Shown in pieces: positions 40,126 to 48,683 of a stretch of DNA of 64,000 nucleotides. The position numbers were made by a program, and so were the translations under genes. Where the stretch lies: positions 24,723 to 88,722 of the forward strand of contig CAVPDS010000004.1 of assembly GCA_963702695.1 (NCBI GenBank), written 5' to 3'. Below the pieces are notes generated by a model. It ran no database searches. It was not told the origin of the DNA and was given only the letters and a program-made list of their open reading frames with translations. Position 1 is the first letter of the stretch; each line of letters starts with the position of its first letter. The DNA is from VAZQ01 sp963702695 (GTDB lineage: Bacteria > Pseudomonadota > Alphaproteobacteria > Rhizobiales > Xanthobacteraceae).

Positions 40126-40986
40126 ATGAGCCATCGCGACCCATGGGGGTTGTCGCACGTGATTGATCCGCTCTACGCCATTTCCGGATTCGGTGTCGGT
40201 GCCCTGGTGGGGATGACCGGGGTCGGCGGCGGCTCGTTGATGACGCCGTTGTTGATCCTGCTCTTCGGCATTCATCCGGCGACGGCCGTTGGCACCGATC
40301 TCCTGTACGCCGCCGCCACCAAGACCGGGGGCAGCCTCGTCCACGGACTCGCTCGAAGCATCGACTGGCCGATTGTGAGACGGTTGGCGTCCGGCAGCAT
40401 CCCGGCAACGATGGTCACACTCTATGTGCTCTCGTACCTGAATTTGAACAGCCCGGCGGCAAGCAGCCTGATCACCATCGTGCTGTGCGCGGCGCTGATC
40501 GTCACCGCGCTGGCGCTGATTTTCCGAAACACGCTGTTGGAGGCCGGCCGCGCAAATCTTGCCGGGCTTGGTTCTCACAACACCGCGATGATCACGGTCG
40601 TCGTCGGAGTGCTTCTCGGCGTGCTCGTCTCGATTTCGTCAGTGGGCGCCGGGGCCATCGGTGTAGTGGCATTGGTCGTCCTCTATCCGAAGCTCCCCAT
40701 CGCCAGGATTGTTGGCTCTGACATCGCCCATGCCGTTCCGCTCACGCTCATTGCCGGCCTCGGGCATTGGATGATTGGCACGGTGGACTGGCACATTATC
40801 GGGTCGCTGCTGGTCGGTTCGCTGCCGGGGATTTTTCTTGGAAGCTATTTAGCGGTCAGGATTCCCGAAACCGCCCTGCGAATCGTGTTGGCGGTGACGC
40901 TGCTCGTGGTCGCGAGCAAGCTTGCATTTGATCATCTGGACCAATCTTCACTCGTGACGGCCTTTACCAGGCGGGCGATCAACTGA
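40126..40986 (+). CDS. Sulfite exporter TauE/SafE family membrane protein
   Basis: The protein of about 286 residues has eight hydrophobic helices and the TauE/SafE signature glycine-rich start GFGVGALVGMTGVGGGSLMTPLLILLFGIHPATAVGTDLLYAA. The second half repeats it (SISSVGAGAIGVVALVVLYP..ARIVGSDIAHAVPLTLIAGLGHW). The family moves sulfur-containing or C2 organic anions across the inner membrane. The start is ATG 40126, or GTG 40159 giving MIDPLYAISGF; neither has a strong ribosome site. Substrate not predictable from neighbours. Confidence 0.9.
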   Translation: MSHRDPWGLSHVIDPLYAISGFGVGALVGMTGVGGGSLMTPLLILLFGIHPATAVGTDLLYAAATKTGGSLVHGLARSIDWPIVRRLASGSIPATMVTLYVLSYLNLNSPAASSLITIVLCAALIVTALALIFRNTLLEAGRANLAGLGSHNTAMITVVVGVLLGVLVSISSVGAGAIGVVALVVLYPKLPIARIVGSDIAHAVPLTLIAGLGHWMIGTVDWHIIGSLLVGSLPGIFLGSYLAVRIPETALRIVLAVTLLVVASKLAFDHLDQSSLVTAFTRRAIN

Positions 40987-41028
40987 TCCCGCTCAAGAGG
41001 TCTCGCCGGCAGGCAGCGCCGAGCGCCG

Positions 41029-41796
41029 TCACGTCCTCAGCGAGACGCGGTCGGCGAGCGCCTGAAAGGCGCGTGAGGCGATCGCCACGCACAGGACCGT
41101 GACGATTACCTGGATGGCACCGCCCAGCACGAGATGGACCATGGCCGCCGGCGTGCCGGGCTCCATGACGCCGCGGCCGAGCATCAATGTGACGCCGATC
41201 GACAGCGCCGCCATCGGCAACTGCGCCAGCAGAAAAATCAGGAAGATCGAGAAGGCATGGCCCTTGCTGTCGGCCACCGCATTGGCCCGGCTGGCACCGC
41301 GGGCGCCGACGGCGATGGCCGGAAACAGGATCGTCAGCCGCATCAGGACAATCAGCACCGCAATCAGCACGACGAAGGTCGGAACGAGTGCGGTCAATGC
41401 CGACAGACCGATCGCCGTCAGCGCCTCCTGTACCGAAAACACGAGGTCGATGAGGACCGACACCACCACCAGCCAACCGAAGAACGGCAGAAAACCCGGC
41501 TGGCCCGGATCGAGGACGTAGCCCGGCTTCACTTCGTCGAGAATGATGAAGCGATGGATCGCGATCATGATCGGCGCCAGGCAAAAGCTCTGCACCGCGT
41601 TCACCACGAGGCCCAATACCGTGCCGAGGATAGCGCCGCTCCATAGCCGCGGCGGCACGAAATCTTCCATCACCTTGACCGCGATGATGATGAGCGCCGC
41701 GCAGATCAGCAGCAGGGGCAGCGCGCGCCACACGCGCCCGACGTCGCTGTAGGCCGTGGCGACGGTCGTTGTGATCGGGAGCCGACTGGGAGCCAC
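41029..41796 (-). CDS. Hypothetical polytopic membrane protein
   Basis: A 255-residue protein with about six hydrophobic helices (LPLLLICAALIIIAVKV, FFGWLVVVSVLIDLVF, LTALVPTFVVLIAVLIVLM, FSIFLIFLLAQLPMAALSIGVTLML and others). The layout (N-terminal AYSDVGRVWRALPLLL, later LVLGGAIQVIVTVLCVAIASRAFQAL) is like the many uncharacterised Yip1/GlpM-like membrane proteins of alphaproteobacteria. No functional motif is seen. It follows the binding-protein gene on the same strand by 40 bases and could be cotranscribed with it. Confidence 0.65.
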   Translation of the reverse strand: MAPSRLPITTTVATAYSDVGRVWRALPLLLICAALIIIAVKVMEDFVPPRLWSGAILGTVLGLVVNAVQSFCLAPIMIAIHRFIILDEVKPGYVLDPGQPGFLPFFGWLVVVSVLIDLVFSVQEALTAIGLSALTALVPTFVVLIAVLIVLMRLTILFPAIAVGARGASRANAVADSKGHAFSIFLIFLLAQLPMAALSIGVTLMLGRGVMEPGTPAAMVHLVLGGAIQVIVTVLCVAIASRAFQALADRVSLRT

Positions 41797-41836
41797 GGCG
41801 GCAGATCTCGGCAGCGCAGCCCGGGGGATGCGCTCG

Positions 41837-42685
41837 CTACTTCGCGCTGCGCCCGGGCGCCGGAATTGATCCGGTCAGGATCTCCTCGGGCGCCACTTCG
41901 ATGCCACGCTCCCCGGCATGCTCGATCATGCGCTGCACCCGCCCCGATGCCTTGGCCGCTTCCACGAACTCGGTGATGTAGCCGAGGCGTGCGGTCTGGC
42001 CCTTGGCCACCGCCAGCGATTGCAGGTTGGCGCCATAGTGGTCATCCAGCACGTGCGAGCCGGGGAGCCTGGGGGCGTACTCAAGCAGCGGCGGACGCGG
42101 CGCGGCCCAGGCGTCGGCGCGGCCGCTGCGCATGAGGTCGAACGCCTCGTCCGGAATTTCGACCGTGATCGTTTCGGCGTGCTTGAGCATCCGGCTCAGC
42201 GTCAAGGTGGAGGCGTGACTGCGCACGACCGCGATGCGAACGCCGGAGCGGTCCATGTCGGCAACGCTGTGGATCGAGGAGTTAGCCGGCACCATCAGGG
42301 TGAACGGCACCATGATGTAGGGCGGCGTGAAGCCGACGTCGGTGGAACGCGCCGGAACGTAGCCGAGGAAGCCAGCATCGCATGCGCCGGCCTTGAGACA
42401 TTCCACCAGCGCCGGCGGCGACGGATTGCCGACAAGCTGGAGCTTGACCCCGACATGGTCTGCCAGGGCCTGAGCCATCTGTTCGATCACGACGCCGGTC
42501 CCGGTGCCGTGGATCTCGCCGGTCGCGGGATCCTTGGTGAACTGCGGCAGGTGCAGCCCGACCCGGATCTTGCCCACTTGCACCAGATCCGCGACCCGCG
42601 GGTCGGCGGCCTGCTGGGCATCGGCTGACACCACGGTCGCCAGCAGAGCGACCGCCATGAGAACAACGCGACGACTCGCTTTCAT
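41837..42685 (-). CDS. Periplasmic substrate-binding protein, family 3 (amino-acid type)
   Basis: A 282-residue protein with signal peptide (VVLMAVALLATVVSADAQ). Its family-3 fold pattern reads VADLVQVGKIRVGLHLPQFTKDP, GVVIEQMAQALADHVGVKLQLVGNPSPPALVECLKAGACDAGFLGYVP and RIAVVRSHASTLTLSRML. These proteins bind amino acids or other small polar compounds in the periplasm. No permease or ATPase genes are adjacent, so it is an orphan that either pairs with a distant transporter or serves as a sensor. Confidence 0.85.
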   Translation of the reverse strand: MKASRRVVLMAVALLATVVSADAQQAADPRVADLVQVGKIRVGLHLPQFTKDPATGEIHGTGTGVVIEQMAQALADHVGVKLQLVGNPSPPALVECLKAGACDAGFLGYVPARSTDVGFTPPYIMVPFTLMVPANSSIHSVADMDRSGVRIAVVRSHASTLTLSRMLKHAETITVEIPDEAFDLMRSGRADAWAAPRPPLLEYAPRLPGSHVLDDHYGANLQSLAVAKGQTARLGYITEFVEAAKASGRVQRMIEHAGERGIEVAPEEILTGSIPAPGRSAK

Positions 42686-42786
42686 GACATCCCTTCACAC
42701 TACCTGCGCCACGGATACGACGTGGCGATGCCGACAATCCACGATTTTAGCCGCGACGGCAAGGAAGCGGCGCCTTGCAAGCGAGT

Positions 42787-43626
42787 TCACTCCGCCGCGC
42801 GTGTGAAATAACGTAAATCCGGCGGCGGCTGGTCGCGGCGCGTCGGCATCAGGTAGCCGTCCTCGCGCACGAAGTAAGTCTCCCGGCTGAGAATGACCAT
42901 CGTGTTGTGCTCCTGGCAGAGGTACTCGATCCACTCCGCCTTGCGGTCGCGGTGGTAGCTGCGGGTCACCGTCCACGGGCGCGTGAGCGCATGGTCGATG
43001 GTGGTGATCTCGTCGTGCAGGATGCCGGGATTGGTCCGGTCAAGATAGATCCGCTCCTTGAAGACGCTCTGGTTGTCGGCGTGCAGGGGAATGCCGGTGT
43101 TCTCGTAAAGGCGCAGGCCGTGGAAGCCGCGCGTCTCGACTTCGAGCACGTCGTAGCGGCCGTCGCCGTCCTCATCGACCCATTTGCCGATCGACGTGCC
43201 GAGCAGGGAGAGCCTGCCGCCTTGCCGCCAGTCGCGCCCGTCGGTGTAGATGCGCCGCATCTCCTGCATGTAGTTGAGCCGCATGTAGGTGACGTCGGGT
43301 GTGACGATGAGCTCGAACGGCTCATAGGCCAGCATCGCGCGCGGCATGCCGGGCGGGATGCAGCGGACTTGCGGGTTGTAGTCCTGCCCGCCGTACACTT
43401 CCTGCTCCTTCAGGCGCCCCTCGTAGAGCTTCTTGTATTCGGCGTTGAGCGGGGCCTTTTGGCCGCGCCCCGGCGGCTTGCTCGGGTCCCACTGCACGCC
43501 GTCCGCGCGCGTCCATTGCCCCTTCCAGTCCGGATACCGGGCGTCTTCGAATGCCTGCGCTCCCAGCGTCGTGAACCACGAGGCAAGCACAATGGCGATC
43601 AGACCGATCGAATTTCGAGCGAGCAT
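42787..43626 (-). CDS. Secreted paralogue 3 of the six-member family
   Basis: A 279-residue protein with signal peptide (IGLIAIVLASWFTTLGAQA). Family blocks: RYPDWKGQWTRADG, WDPSKPPGRGQKAPLNAEYKKLYEG, CIPPGMPRAM, RRIYTDGRDWR, GKWVDEDGDGRYDVLEVETRGFHGLR, IPLHADNQSVFKERIYLD, DEITTIDHALTRPWTVTRSYHR and LMPTRRDQPPPDLRYF. The EF-hand-like loop DEDGDGRYD is kept. Start ATG 43626 has GGAGG 10 bases upstream. It diverges from the tandem trio at 44127-46745, with a 500-base gap between them. Function unknown. Confidence 0.8.
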   Translation of the reverse strand: MLARNSIGLIAIVLASWFTTLGAQAFEDARYPDWKGQWTRADGVQWDPSKPPGRGQKAPLNAEYKKLYEGRLKEQEVYGGQDYNPQVRCIPPGMPRAMLAYEPFELIVTPDVTYMRLNYMQEMRRIYTDGRDWRQGGRLSLLGTSIGKWVDEDGDGRYDVLEVETRGFHGLRLYENTGIPLHADNQSVFKERIYLDRTNPGILHDEITTIDHALTRPWTVTRSYHRDRKAEWIEYLCQEHNTMVILSRETYFVREDGYLMPTRRDQPPPDLRYFTRAAE

Positions 43627-44126
43627 GAATGTCCTCCCCCGGGGCGCCATGAGCTGGCGCAGTCCTCACGAATTGCTGTTTGTTGTTCAAAGCCGGCGGT
43701 CGTTGCGCGCAGCTCTGCCATGGCTTGTTCTGCAGCCGTCCCACCGGAACCGCCGATGAGGCGCGATCGAAATTCTATCATACGAACGCGCTGATGCTTC
43801 GCGGCGCGTGGATCAAAAGCTTAGAAATGTTGTTTATGGGAGCTAATTGAACCCTTATGAATTTGGACTGGCTTTGGCTATGATAGGCGCTTGCGCCGGC
43901 GCAGGCAGAAGGCGCGATTCGTCGTGTTCATCGCGTCCTGAGGCCGGGAAAATGGGCCCCGGTCCTCAAGGGCCTACCCTTCCGCCCCCGCCGGCCGCGG
44001 GTGTATCGTTCACCATGATCGCCGCACGGAACGGCGGCTTGCAAAGAAGGCGGCTTGCAAAGAAATCGAGCGGCGGCCGCACTTCATGGCGGCCGGTGCG
44101 CGCGGACGATGACAGGGAGAACCACG
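43627..44126. other. Divergent intergenic region with a 16-bp tandem duplication
   Basis: A 500-base gap between divergent paralogues that must carry promoters for both. GGCGGCTTGCAAAGAA occurs twice in direct tandem at 44033-44048 and 44049-44064, about 60 bases before the ATG of the rightward gene, which could make it a regulatory site. GAGGCCGGG...CCCCGGTCCTC near 43940-43970 can form a hairpin. Long frames here look non-coding. Confidence 0.45.
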
Positions 44127-44960
44127 ATGGGCTACCGGACCATGATCGGCCTTATTGCGTTGGCGGCGATGCTGGGCGTGTCCGTGCCCGACGCCCGCGC
44201 CCACGACCCGGCGAAATATCCGGACTGGGGCGGCTCATGGCGGATCACCGGTGGCAATCGCTGGGACCCGACGAAACCGACGGGGCTCGGCCAGCAGGCG
44301 CCGCTCACGCCGGAATACCAGAAGATCCTGGAGGCGAGCCTCGCCGACCAGAAGGCCGGCGGCCCCGGCAACGATCCGAGCGCGTGGTGCGCCCCGACCG
44401 GGATGCCGCGGTACATGACCGCGATCTTTGGGCTCGAATTCGTGATCCTGCCCGAGATCACCTACATCCACTCGGAAGTGCGCCTGCCGCGCCGGATCTA
44501 CACCGACGGCCGCGCGTGGCCCGATCCCATCCAGCCGACGTTCGAGGGCTATTCGATCGGGCAGTGGGGCAAAGTCGACGCGAGCGGACAATTCAACGAG
44601 CTCACCGTCGAGACCCGCGGCTTCAAGGGCCCGCGCAACTACGAGCCGACCGGCATTCCGCTGCACAACGACAATCAATCGATCATCAAGGAGCGGATCT
44701 ATCTCGACGACATGGATGCGAACCTCCTGCACGACGAGATCACCACCATCGACCACGCGCTCACCCGGCCCTGGGTCATCACCAAGGACTACCATCGCGA
44801 TCGCAAGCGGCCATGGCTGGAGGCCTACTGCACCGAGAGCAGCGAACATCTCCATATCGGCGGGGAAACCTATTACCTCAGCGCCGACGGGTTGCTGATG
44901 CCGGTGAAAAAGGGTCAGCCGGCGCCGGACCTGCACTATTTCCCGCAGACGAAGAAATAA
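44127..44960 (+). CDS. Secreted paralogue 4 of the six-member family
   Basis: A 277-residue protein with signal peptide (TMIGLIALAAMLGVSVPDARA). Family blocks: KYPDWGGSWRITG, WDPTKPTGLGQQAPLTPEYQKILEASLADQ, CAPTGMPRYM, RRIYTDGRAWP, GYSIGQWGKVDASGQFNELTVETRGFKGPRNYEPTGIPLH, KERIYLDDMD, DEITTIDHALTRPWVITKDYHR and LMPVKKGQPAPDLHYF. The EF-hand-like loop is degenerate here (KVDASGQFN). ATG 44127 has GGGAGA upstream. It is the first of three tandem copies and most like the next one (QQAPLTPEYQKI, GFKGPRNYEPTG shared). Confidence 0.82.
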   Translation: MGYRTMIGLIALAAMLGVSVPDARAHDPAKYPDWGGSWRITGGNRWDPTKPTGLGQQAPLTPEYQKILEASLADQKAGGPGNDPSAWCAPTGMPRYMTAIFGLEFVILPEITYIHSEVRLPRRIYTDGRAWPDPIQPTFEGYSIGQWGKVDASGQFNELTVETRGFKGPRNYEPTGIPLHNDNQSIIKERIYLDDMDANLLHDEITTIDHALTRPWVITKDYHRDRKRPWLEAYCTESSEHLHIGGETYYLSADGLLMPVKKGQPAPDLHYFPQTKK

Positions 44961-45018
44961 ACGGTGGGGCCATGCTGAACTCGCTTGCCGTTTAGTAAGA
45001 GAGAGAGAAACGAGAAAC

Positions 45019-45858
45019 ATGCACGACAAAAACTTGCTCCATACGCTGACGCTTGCCGCGATGCTGTGCCTGCCGCTGACTGCCGCGCTGGCGCAGGATG
45101 CCGCGAAATATCCGAACTGGTCCGGGCACTGGCGCAGCGGACCGCCCAACCGATGGGACCCGACCAAGCCGGGCGGCCTCGCGCAGCAGGCGCCGCTCAC
45201 GCCGGAATATCAGAAGATTTTCGAAGCGAGCATCGCCGATCAGGCCGCCGGCGGTCCCGGCAACGATCCCAGCACCTGGTGCGTTCCGGCAGGCATGCCG
45301 CGCATGATGACGGCGATCTTCTCGATGGAGTTCATCATCCTGCCCGGCATCACCCATGTGCTGTCCGAGGTGCATCCGGAACGCCGCATCTACACCGACG
45401 GCCGCGCCTGGCCGGCCGACATGGACGCGGAGGCGAGCTTCGCCGGCTACTCGATCGGGCAATGGGGCAAGCCGGACAAGGACGGGCGCTTCCAGGAACT
45501 CGACGTCGAGACCCGCGGCTTCAAGGGGCCGCGCAATTACGAACCCACCGGCCTGCCCTTGCATTTCGATAACCAGACCGTGCTCAAGGAGCGGCTATTC
45601 CTCGATCCCGCCGATCCGGAGACCTTGAAGGACGAGATCACCACCATCGACCATGCGCTGACGCGGCCTTGGACGGTGACGAAAAGCTACCGGCGCCAAC
45701 TGAACAAGCCCTGGCTGCAGAACGACTGCACCGAAAACAGCCAGCACGTCAGAGTCGGAACGGAAACCTATTACATCAGCGGCGACGGCTACCTGATGCC
45801 TGTGAAAAAGAACCAGGCGCCGCCGGATCTGCGCTACTTCAAGCAGACAACGAAATAA
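45019..45858 (+). CDS. Secreted paralogue 5 of the six-member family
   Basis: A 279-residue protein with signal peptide (LLHTLTLAAMLCLPLTAALA). Family blocks: KYPNWSGHWRSG, WDPTKPGGLAQQAPLTPEYQKIFEAS, CVPAGMPRMM, RRIYTDGRAWPAD, GYSIGQWGKPDKDGRFQELDVETRGFKGPRNYEPTGLPLH, KERLFLDPAD, DEITTIDHALTRPWTVTKSYRR and LMPVKKNQAPPDLRYF. The EF-hand-like loop is altered (KPDKDGRFQ). It lies 58 bases after paralogue 4 and 53 bases before paralogue 6, with purine-rich AGAGAGAGAAACG before the start. The three probably form one operon. Confidence 0.82.
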   Translation: MHDKNLLHTLTLAAMLCLPLTAALAQDAAKYPNWSGHWRSGPPNRWDPTKPGGLAQQAPLTPEYQKIFEASIADQAAGGPGNDPSTWCVPAGMPRMMTAIFSMEFIILPGITHVLSEVHPERRIYTDGRAWPADMDAEASFAGYSIGQWGKPDKDGRFQELDVETRGFKGPRNYEPTGLPLHFDNQTVLKERLFLDPADPETLKDEITTIDHALTRPWTVTKSYRRQLNKPWLQNDCTENSQHVRVGTETYYISGDGYLMPVKKNQAPPDLRYFKQTTK

Positions 45859-45911
45859 TGAAATCGCGAATGGCGGCGCGGGGCGCGCCGTCCATGACAA
45901 GGGAGAGAAAC

Positions 45912-46745
45912 ATGATCGATCGGCGTTCAATCAGATTCGTCACGCTGGCGGCGGCGCTCTGCCTGCCGCTCGCGGCGTGGGCGCAGGAAGTGTCGAAATA
46001 TCCCACCAACTGGGAAGGCCAGTGGAAACGCGGCATGAGTTCCGGCAAATGGGATCCCGACAAGCCCGCCAACGCCCAGCAGGCGCCGCTCAGTCCTGAA
46101 GGCCAGGCGGTATACGAACAAAATCGCCGCAAGCTTGCGGCCGGCAAGGACGTCGACCCGAAGAGCAACTGCCTGCCGCCCGGAATGCCGCGGGTGATGA
46201 TGATCTATCAGCCGATGGAAATCGTCATCAAACCGAACATCACTTATTTCCTGATCGAAGCGACCAGCCCGATACGCCGCATCTACACGGACGGCCGCGA
46301 CTGGCCCAAGACCTTCCTGCCGGCCTTTGCCGGTTATTCGATTGGCCATTGGGAGGACACCGACGGCGACGGCCGCTACGACACCCTCAACATTGAAACA
46401 CGCGGCATCAGCGGCACCCGACTGTTCGACGGCAACGGCATTCAGTTGGCCGCCGACGACCAGACCATCGTTAAAGAGAAGCTCTACCTCGACAAGAGCA
46501 ATCCCAGCATCATGAAGAACGAGATCACCACCATCGACAGCGCGCTGACCAAGCCGTGGACAGTGACGCGGCAATACCGGCGCGGCGAGAAGGATCCGGC
46601 GTACGCCGAATACAATTGCGAGGACAATCACTACGTCGTCATCAACGGCGAGAACTATCTGCTCGGCGTCGACGGCTTCCTGATGCCCCTGATGAAGAAC
46701 CAGCCGCCGCCGGACCTGCGGTATTTCAATCAGGCGGGGAAGTAA
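45912..46745 (+). CDS. Secreted paralogue 6 of the six-member family
   Basis: A 277-residue protein with signal peptide (IRFVTLAAALCLPLAAWA). Family blocks: KYPTNWEGQWKRG, WDPDKPANAQQAPLSPEGQAVYEQ, CLPPGMPRVM, RRIYTDGRDWP, GYSIGHWEDTDGDGRYDTLNIETRGISGTR, DQTIVKEKLYLD, NEITTIDSALTKPWTVTRQYRR and LMPLMKNQPPPDLRYF. The EF-hand-like loop DTDGDGRYD is intact. The signal peptide resembles that of paralogue 5, which fits recent tandem duplication. ATG 45912 follows GGGAGAGAAAC. Function unknown. Confidence 0.82.
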   Translation: MIDRRSIRFVTLAAALCLPLAAWAQEVSKYPTNWEGQWKRGMSSGKWDPDKPANAQQAPLSPEGQAVYEQNRRKLAAGKDVDPKSNCLPPGMPRVMMIYQPMEIVIKPNITYFLIEATSPIRRIYTDGRDWPKTFLPAFAGYSIGHWEDTDGDGRYDTLNIETRGISGTRLFDGNGIQLAADDQTIVKEKLYLDKSNPSIMKNEITTIDSALTKPWTVTRQYRRGEKDPAYAEYNCEDNHYVVINGENYLLGVDGFLMPLMKNQPPPDLRYFNQAGK

Positions 46746-46771
46746 AAGTCCTTGCTCTTGAACATTTCTCC

Positions 46772-46862
46772 GCTCGTCCCCGCGAAAGCGGGGACCCAGG
46801 GCAACAATCCCAAACTCTGTGCAAGCGGCCCTGGATTTCCGCTTGCGCGGGAATGAGCGGAG
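46772..46862. repeat. Dispersed intergenic repeat
   Basis: CGTCCCCGCGAAAGCGGGGACCCAG is followed about 50 bases later by GGATTTCCGCTTGCGCGGGAATGAGCGG, each arm a hairpin. It is the same element as at 15262-15352 and lies between convergent genes, so it may also work as a terminator for the paralogue operon. Confidence 0.65.
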
Positions 46863-46904
46863 AGCGCGGCCGGCCGATTGATCTCAGGGCGGTAGTGTAA
46901 TCAC

Positions 46905-48596
46905 TCAGGCCACCGCTTCAAACTGAAGGGTTTCGTGCATGACCACGCGGTTGCGGCCGCGGTGCTTGGCGGCGTAGAGCGCGGCATCGGCGGCCTCGAT
47001 CAGGCGTTCGGCCTTTTCGCCGAGCGCCGGGATCAACGATGCGACGCCGACGCTGATCGTGACCTGTCCGCAGGGCGAGGAGGCATGCGCGATGCAAAGC
47101 TCCTCGACTGCGCTGCGCAGGCGCTCCGCGACAACCACCGCCGTCTCGGCGTCGGCGCCGGACAGGAGCAGCACGAATTCCTCACCGCCATAGCGTGCCG
47201 GCAAGTCATCGTCGCTGCGGGCGACCTCGTTCATCAGTTTGGCGAGGCGGCGCAGGCAGACGTCGCCTTCGACGTGGCCATAGCGGTCGTTGAACAGCTT
47301 GAAGTGATCGGCGTCGACCATCAGCAGCGCGGTCGGACGCCCGAGCTTGCCGGCGCGCTGCCACTCGGCGGCGAGGCGGGCATCGAAGCCGCGGCGATTG
47401 GCGAGGCCGGACAGCGGATCGAGCGATGCCAGTTGTTCGAGGTGCCGGTTGGCCGCGCGCAGCTCGCGCTCCCGCTCGGCAAGCTTGCGCGCGGTGTCAT
47501 TGAGCGCCGCGGCGAGCGGCGCGAACTCGGCAGCCCAGTCCTCGCGGGCGACGCGGACGTCGGCGTCGCCGCGGCCGATGCGGCTCGCGGTCCGCGCCAG
47601 CGACCGGATCGGATCGACGATCAGGCGCTCACCGCCGAACCAGGCCGCGAGCAGCAGCAGGAACCCGAAAATGGTGAGCTGGATGTAGGCGATCAGGATG
47701 TCGCGGTCGATGCGCTTGAGAACGTCCACCTCGTCAAGACCGACGGCAAGGTGGGCCTCGCTTCCCGCGGCACGCACGAAACCGAAAATGCGGCTGACGC
47801 CGTCGAGGCCCTTGCTGCGCAGCGTGCCCTCGTCAAGGGCGGCGAACTCGCGTGCCACGGCGAAGTCGCCGACGAATGTTCCGATCCGGTCGGCGACCTC
47901 GCGATCGCCGGCGACCAGCGTTCCGTTGCCGTCGATCAACATGACGGTCGATCCCGGACGGCGCTCGAGCGAATTGACGAGGTTGTTGATCCACTGCAGA
48001 TCGACCGAGGCGAGGATCACGGCGTTGACCGTGTCGTCGATCTTCAGGGTCGGATAGGCGGCGAGCAGCACCGGCGTCCGCTGCATCCGCCCCACGAGAT
48101 AGTTGCTGATGACGAAGTCGCGATTCTCGACCGCCACGCGGTAGTAGTCGCGGTCGGAGACGTCCAGGCCGACGCCGCCGGCAAACGTCGAGCATTTGAT
48201 CCGGGCGTCCGGTCCGACGATCGACAGGCCCTTGATCCAGGGGACATTGTGGGCGAAGTCCGAGAGATAGACGTTGCAGGTTTCGCCGCGCGCCAGCATG
48301 GCGATGGAGGTGCGGGCGACCACCTGCAGCACGGCGCGCACGGTGGACATGATCTCGCGCTGGGCTTCGGCGCCGCGGCGCGCGAGGTCGAGCGCTTCGG
48401 CGCCGGCAAGCTCGATGCGTTCGGTGCGGCTCCCTTCGAGCAGCCGGACGCGGTCGGCCATCAGCGGTACCAGCGTCAGCAAGGCAAGCAGGACCAGGCG
48501 GGCGCGAATGCTCAGCGTCGGCCGCAGCCCCGGCGTCATGGACTTCGGACGCGCCGCTGCCCGCTTGAAGAACCGACTGCCCATCGACATGTCCAC
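46905..48596 (-). CDS. Membrane diguanylate cyclase with periplasmic Cache sensor
   Basis: A 563-residue protein that makes cyclic di-GMP. It has an N-terminal helix (about 31-48), a periplasmic Cache-type sensor (about 50-298; GLDVSDRDYYRVAVENRDFVISNYLVGR), a second helix (about 300-320), a HAMP-like region (DPIRSLARTASRIGRGDADV) and a C-terminal GGDEF domain. The active-site loop is GGEEF (470-474), a normal active variant. At the place of the inhibitory-site arginine, Ser461 is seen (SDDDLPARYGGEEF), so product inhibition may be lost. The ligand of the sensor is unknown. Confidence 0.92.
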   Translation of the reverse strand: MDMSMGSRFFKRAAARPKSMTPGLRPTLSIRARLVLLALLTLVPLMADRVRLLEGSRTERIELAGAEALDLARRGAEAQREIMSTVRAVLQVVARTSIAMLARGETCNVYLSDFAHNVPWIKGLSIVGPDARIKCSTFAGGVGLDVSDRDYYRVAVENRDFVISNYLVGRMQRTPVLLAAYPTLKIDDTVNAVILASVDLQWINNLVNSLERRPGSTVMLIDGNGTLVAGDREVADRIGTFVGDFAVAREFAALDEGTLRSKGLDGVSRIFGFVRAAGSEAHLAVGLDEVDVLKRIDRDILIAYIQLTIFGFLLLLAAWFGGERLIVDPIRSLARTASRIGRGDADVRVAREDWAAEFAPLAAALNDTARKLAERERELRAANRHLEQLASLDPLSGLANRRGFDARLAAEWQRAGKLGRPTALLMVDADHFKLFNDRYGHVEGDVCLRRLAKLMNEVARSDDDLPARYGGEEFVLLLSGADAETAVVVAERLRSAVEELCIAHASSPCGQVTISVGVASLIPALGEKAERLIEAADAALYAAKHRGRNRVVMHETLQFEAVA

Positions 48597-48683
48597 CGAC
48601 CCGATGCCACTGTAGCGGCAAGGGGTGAAGGCGCCTTTCGGGCGGTCGTTAAAATTTGAGCGAAGCAGGAGCGCGCTACCGCG

